A model generated the notes under the pieces. That model was not told the DNA's origin and made no database searches. It saw only the letters and a list, made by a program, of their open reading frames with translations. From contig CATPBC010000117.1 of NCBI GenBank assembly GCA_955652195.1, forward strand, positions 1 through 6,578: DNA of 6,578 nucleotides. The letters are read 5' to 3'. Position numbers and translations under genes: made by a program. Positions 5,558 through 6,578 of the stretch are shown here, piece by piece. The stretch comes from an uncultured Xanthobacteraceae bacterium (lineage in GTDB: Bacteria > Pseudomonadota > Alphaproteobacteria > Rhizobiales > Xanthobacteraceae). The number at the start of each line of letters is the position of its first letter. The first letter of the stretch is position 1.

Positions 5558-6577
5558 TCATTCCGGCAGCTGGACCTCGTCAGTCGGGAACAAGTGATTC
5601 ACGACGACGAGCCCGATGATGGACAATGGCGTTGCGAGCAGCGTTCCGATCGGACCCCACATCCAGGTCCAAAATGCCAGCGCCAAAAATACCAAAAGCG
5701 GATTGAGCGTTAATCGCCGCCCAATAATGCTCGGCGTGACTACATGGCCTTCCAGCGTGGTGAGCGCGACCAAGCCGAGCGGCGCGATCAGAGCGTGCGC
5801 CAGGGAAGGAAACGTGACCAGGCCGACACCAAACAATACGAGGACCATCAGGGCCGGCCCGATATAAGGCACGTAATTGAACAAGCCGGCCAACAGACCG
5901 AAGATCACGGGATTGGGAAAACCGATCAGCCAGGCGCTGAGCGATACAATGCTCGCAATCCCGATATTGACGATCGTCACGACGGTCAGATAGCTGGCGA
6001 GATTGCGCTCAATGTCGCGCATGATCTTCAAAAAGCGCAGTTTGGCGTCACGGCCGCCGAACAGAGCCACGACCTGATTGCGCAGTTCTATTTCGCCGAT
6101 CAGGAAAAACAGCAAGGTCGTGAAGAAAAGGACGAGCTCCCCCGCCGCGGGCGTGATGAAGGCAACGACCGGCAACACGACATTGGAGGCCGGCACATTG
6201 ACGTTCAGCCCGGCGCTGTCGCCGAACAGTGCCGTTTCCAATTCGTGCAAGGCAGCTAGCGGTTGATCGAGCACTGCGAGCTTTGCCCTGACGCTGGCGA
6301 TGATCTCCGGCGCCCGGCCGATCCATTCGCTGACCGGCTTGGCGAGCGCCATGGCGCCGAGACTCAATGCGCCGAACCCGAACAGCAGGATCAGGATCGC
6401 GGTGATCCAGGTTGGAATCCCGTATCGTTTGGCCGCCCTAACCAGTGGTGCGAGCGTGAGCGCCAGCACCGCCGCCGCCAGGATCGGCAACAATATGGAG
6501 CGGCCGATATAGAGAAAGGTACCGAATAGAAGCAGGAAAATACCGATGATCGCGCCGTGGCCGGCGGACACCCACAT
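5558..6577 (-). CDS. AI-2E/PerM/TqsA family polytopic membrane transporter (start at or beyond window edge)
   Basis: 339 residues are visible from an ATG at 6577-6575, at the very edge, to TGA at 5560-5558. Family members are about 340-380 residues, and many begin with a charged stretch before the first helix, so the true start may lie outside and this Met may be internal. Helices occur near residues 8-45 (two packed hydrophobic stretches), 58-80, 132-163, 195-220, 222-250, 258-280 and 300-330. The variable soluble segment at about 83-125 separates the N- and C-terminal helix bundles, as is usual. The signature near the C-terminus is clear: TPSIIGRRLTLNPL, then LALAFW.W.WGP.G and LLATPL. The family (Pfam PF01594) includes TqsA, implicated in autoinducer-2 export, and Na+(Li+)/H+ antiporters, so the name does not prove transport of a signal. 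It heads the leftward set with the DUF883 and small membrane protein genes; the promoter is not in view. Confidence 0.88.
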   Translation of the reverse strand: MWVSAGHGAIIGIFLLLFGTFLYIGRSILLPILAAAVLALTLAPLVRAAKRYGIPTWITAILILLFGFGALSLGAMALAKPVSEWIGRAPEIIASVRAKLAVLDQPLAALHELETALFGDSAGLNVNVPASNVVLPVVAFITPAAGELVLFFTTLLFFLIGEIELRNQVVALFGGRDAKLRFLKIMRDIERNLASYLTVVTIVNIGIASIVSLSAWLIGFPNPVIFGLLAGLFNYVPYIGPALMVLVLFGVGLVTFPSLAHALIAPLGLVALTTLEGHVVTPSIIGRRLTLNPLLVFLALAFWTWMWGPIGTLLATPLSIIGLVVVNHLFPTDEVQLPE

Positions 6578-6578
6578 C

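Overview
The window is GC-rich, gene-dense chromosomal DNA, most likely from an alphaproteobacterium of the order Hyphomicrobiales (Bradyrhizobium, Rhodopseudomonas, Pseudolabrys or a relative). This rests on three things: the codon and base bias; the HAD hydrolase with a DVWGV motif next to ribF, a pairing I associate with that order; and a candidate GGAAC-type promoter of the alphaproteobacterial general stress sigma factor. I see no rRNA, tRNA, CRISPR array, insertion sequence, attachment site or origin.

Left part (1-1308). A membrane-bound family 39 glycosyltransferase runs leftward out of the window; 386 residues are visible and the C-terminus is missing. It is separated by a 150-bp divergent intergenic region from a rightward gene for an EAL-domain protein. 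That protein has two N-terminal membrane segments, a coiled coil and a C-terminal EAL domain whose catalytic signature is badly eroded. The layout resembles the flagellar positioning factor TipF of Caulobacter.

Middle (1309-4628). Three genes run rightward: the EAL protein, then after 69 bp a HAD class IIA-type hydrolase in which motif I has Trp in place of the second Asp, then ribF (bifunctional riboflavin kinase/FAD synthetase). ribF begins at or within a few bases of the HAD stop codon, so the two are probably translationally coupled. RibF converts riboflavin to FMN and FAD; the tight linkage hints, without proving, that the HAD enzyme works on a flavin-related or other phosphorylated metabolite.

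Right part (4625-6578). Three genes run leftward and converge on ribF, so closely that the two stop codons share one CTAG. In order of transcription they encode an AI-2E/PerM-type polytopic membrane protein (its start is at or beyond the window edge), a DUF883/YqjD-like protein with a helical body and one C-terminal membrane anchor, and a small protein with two strong membrane segments resembling the 'phage holin family' membrane proteins common in rhizobia. A GGAAC-N16-GTTT element lies just before the second gene. It suggests that the last two genes form a stress-inducible envelope unit.

Nothing here looks like a defence system or a mobile island. The most interesting points are the degenerate EAL/TipF-like protein, the HAD-RibF coupling with an atypical HAD active site, and the putative stress promoter that also decides a gene start.
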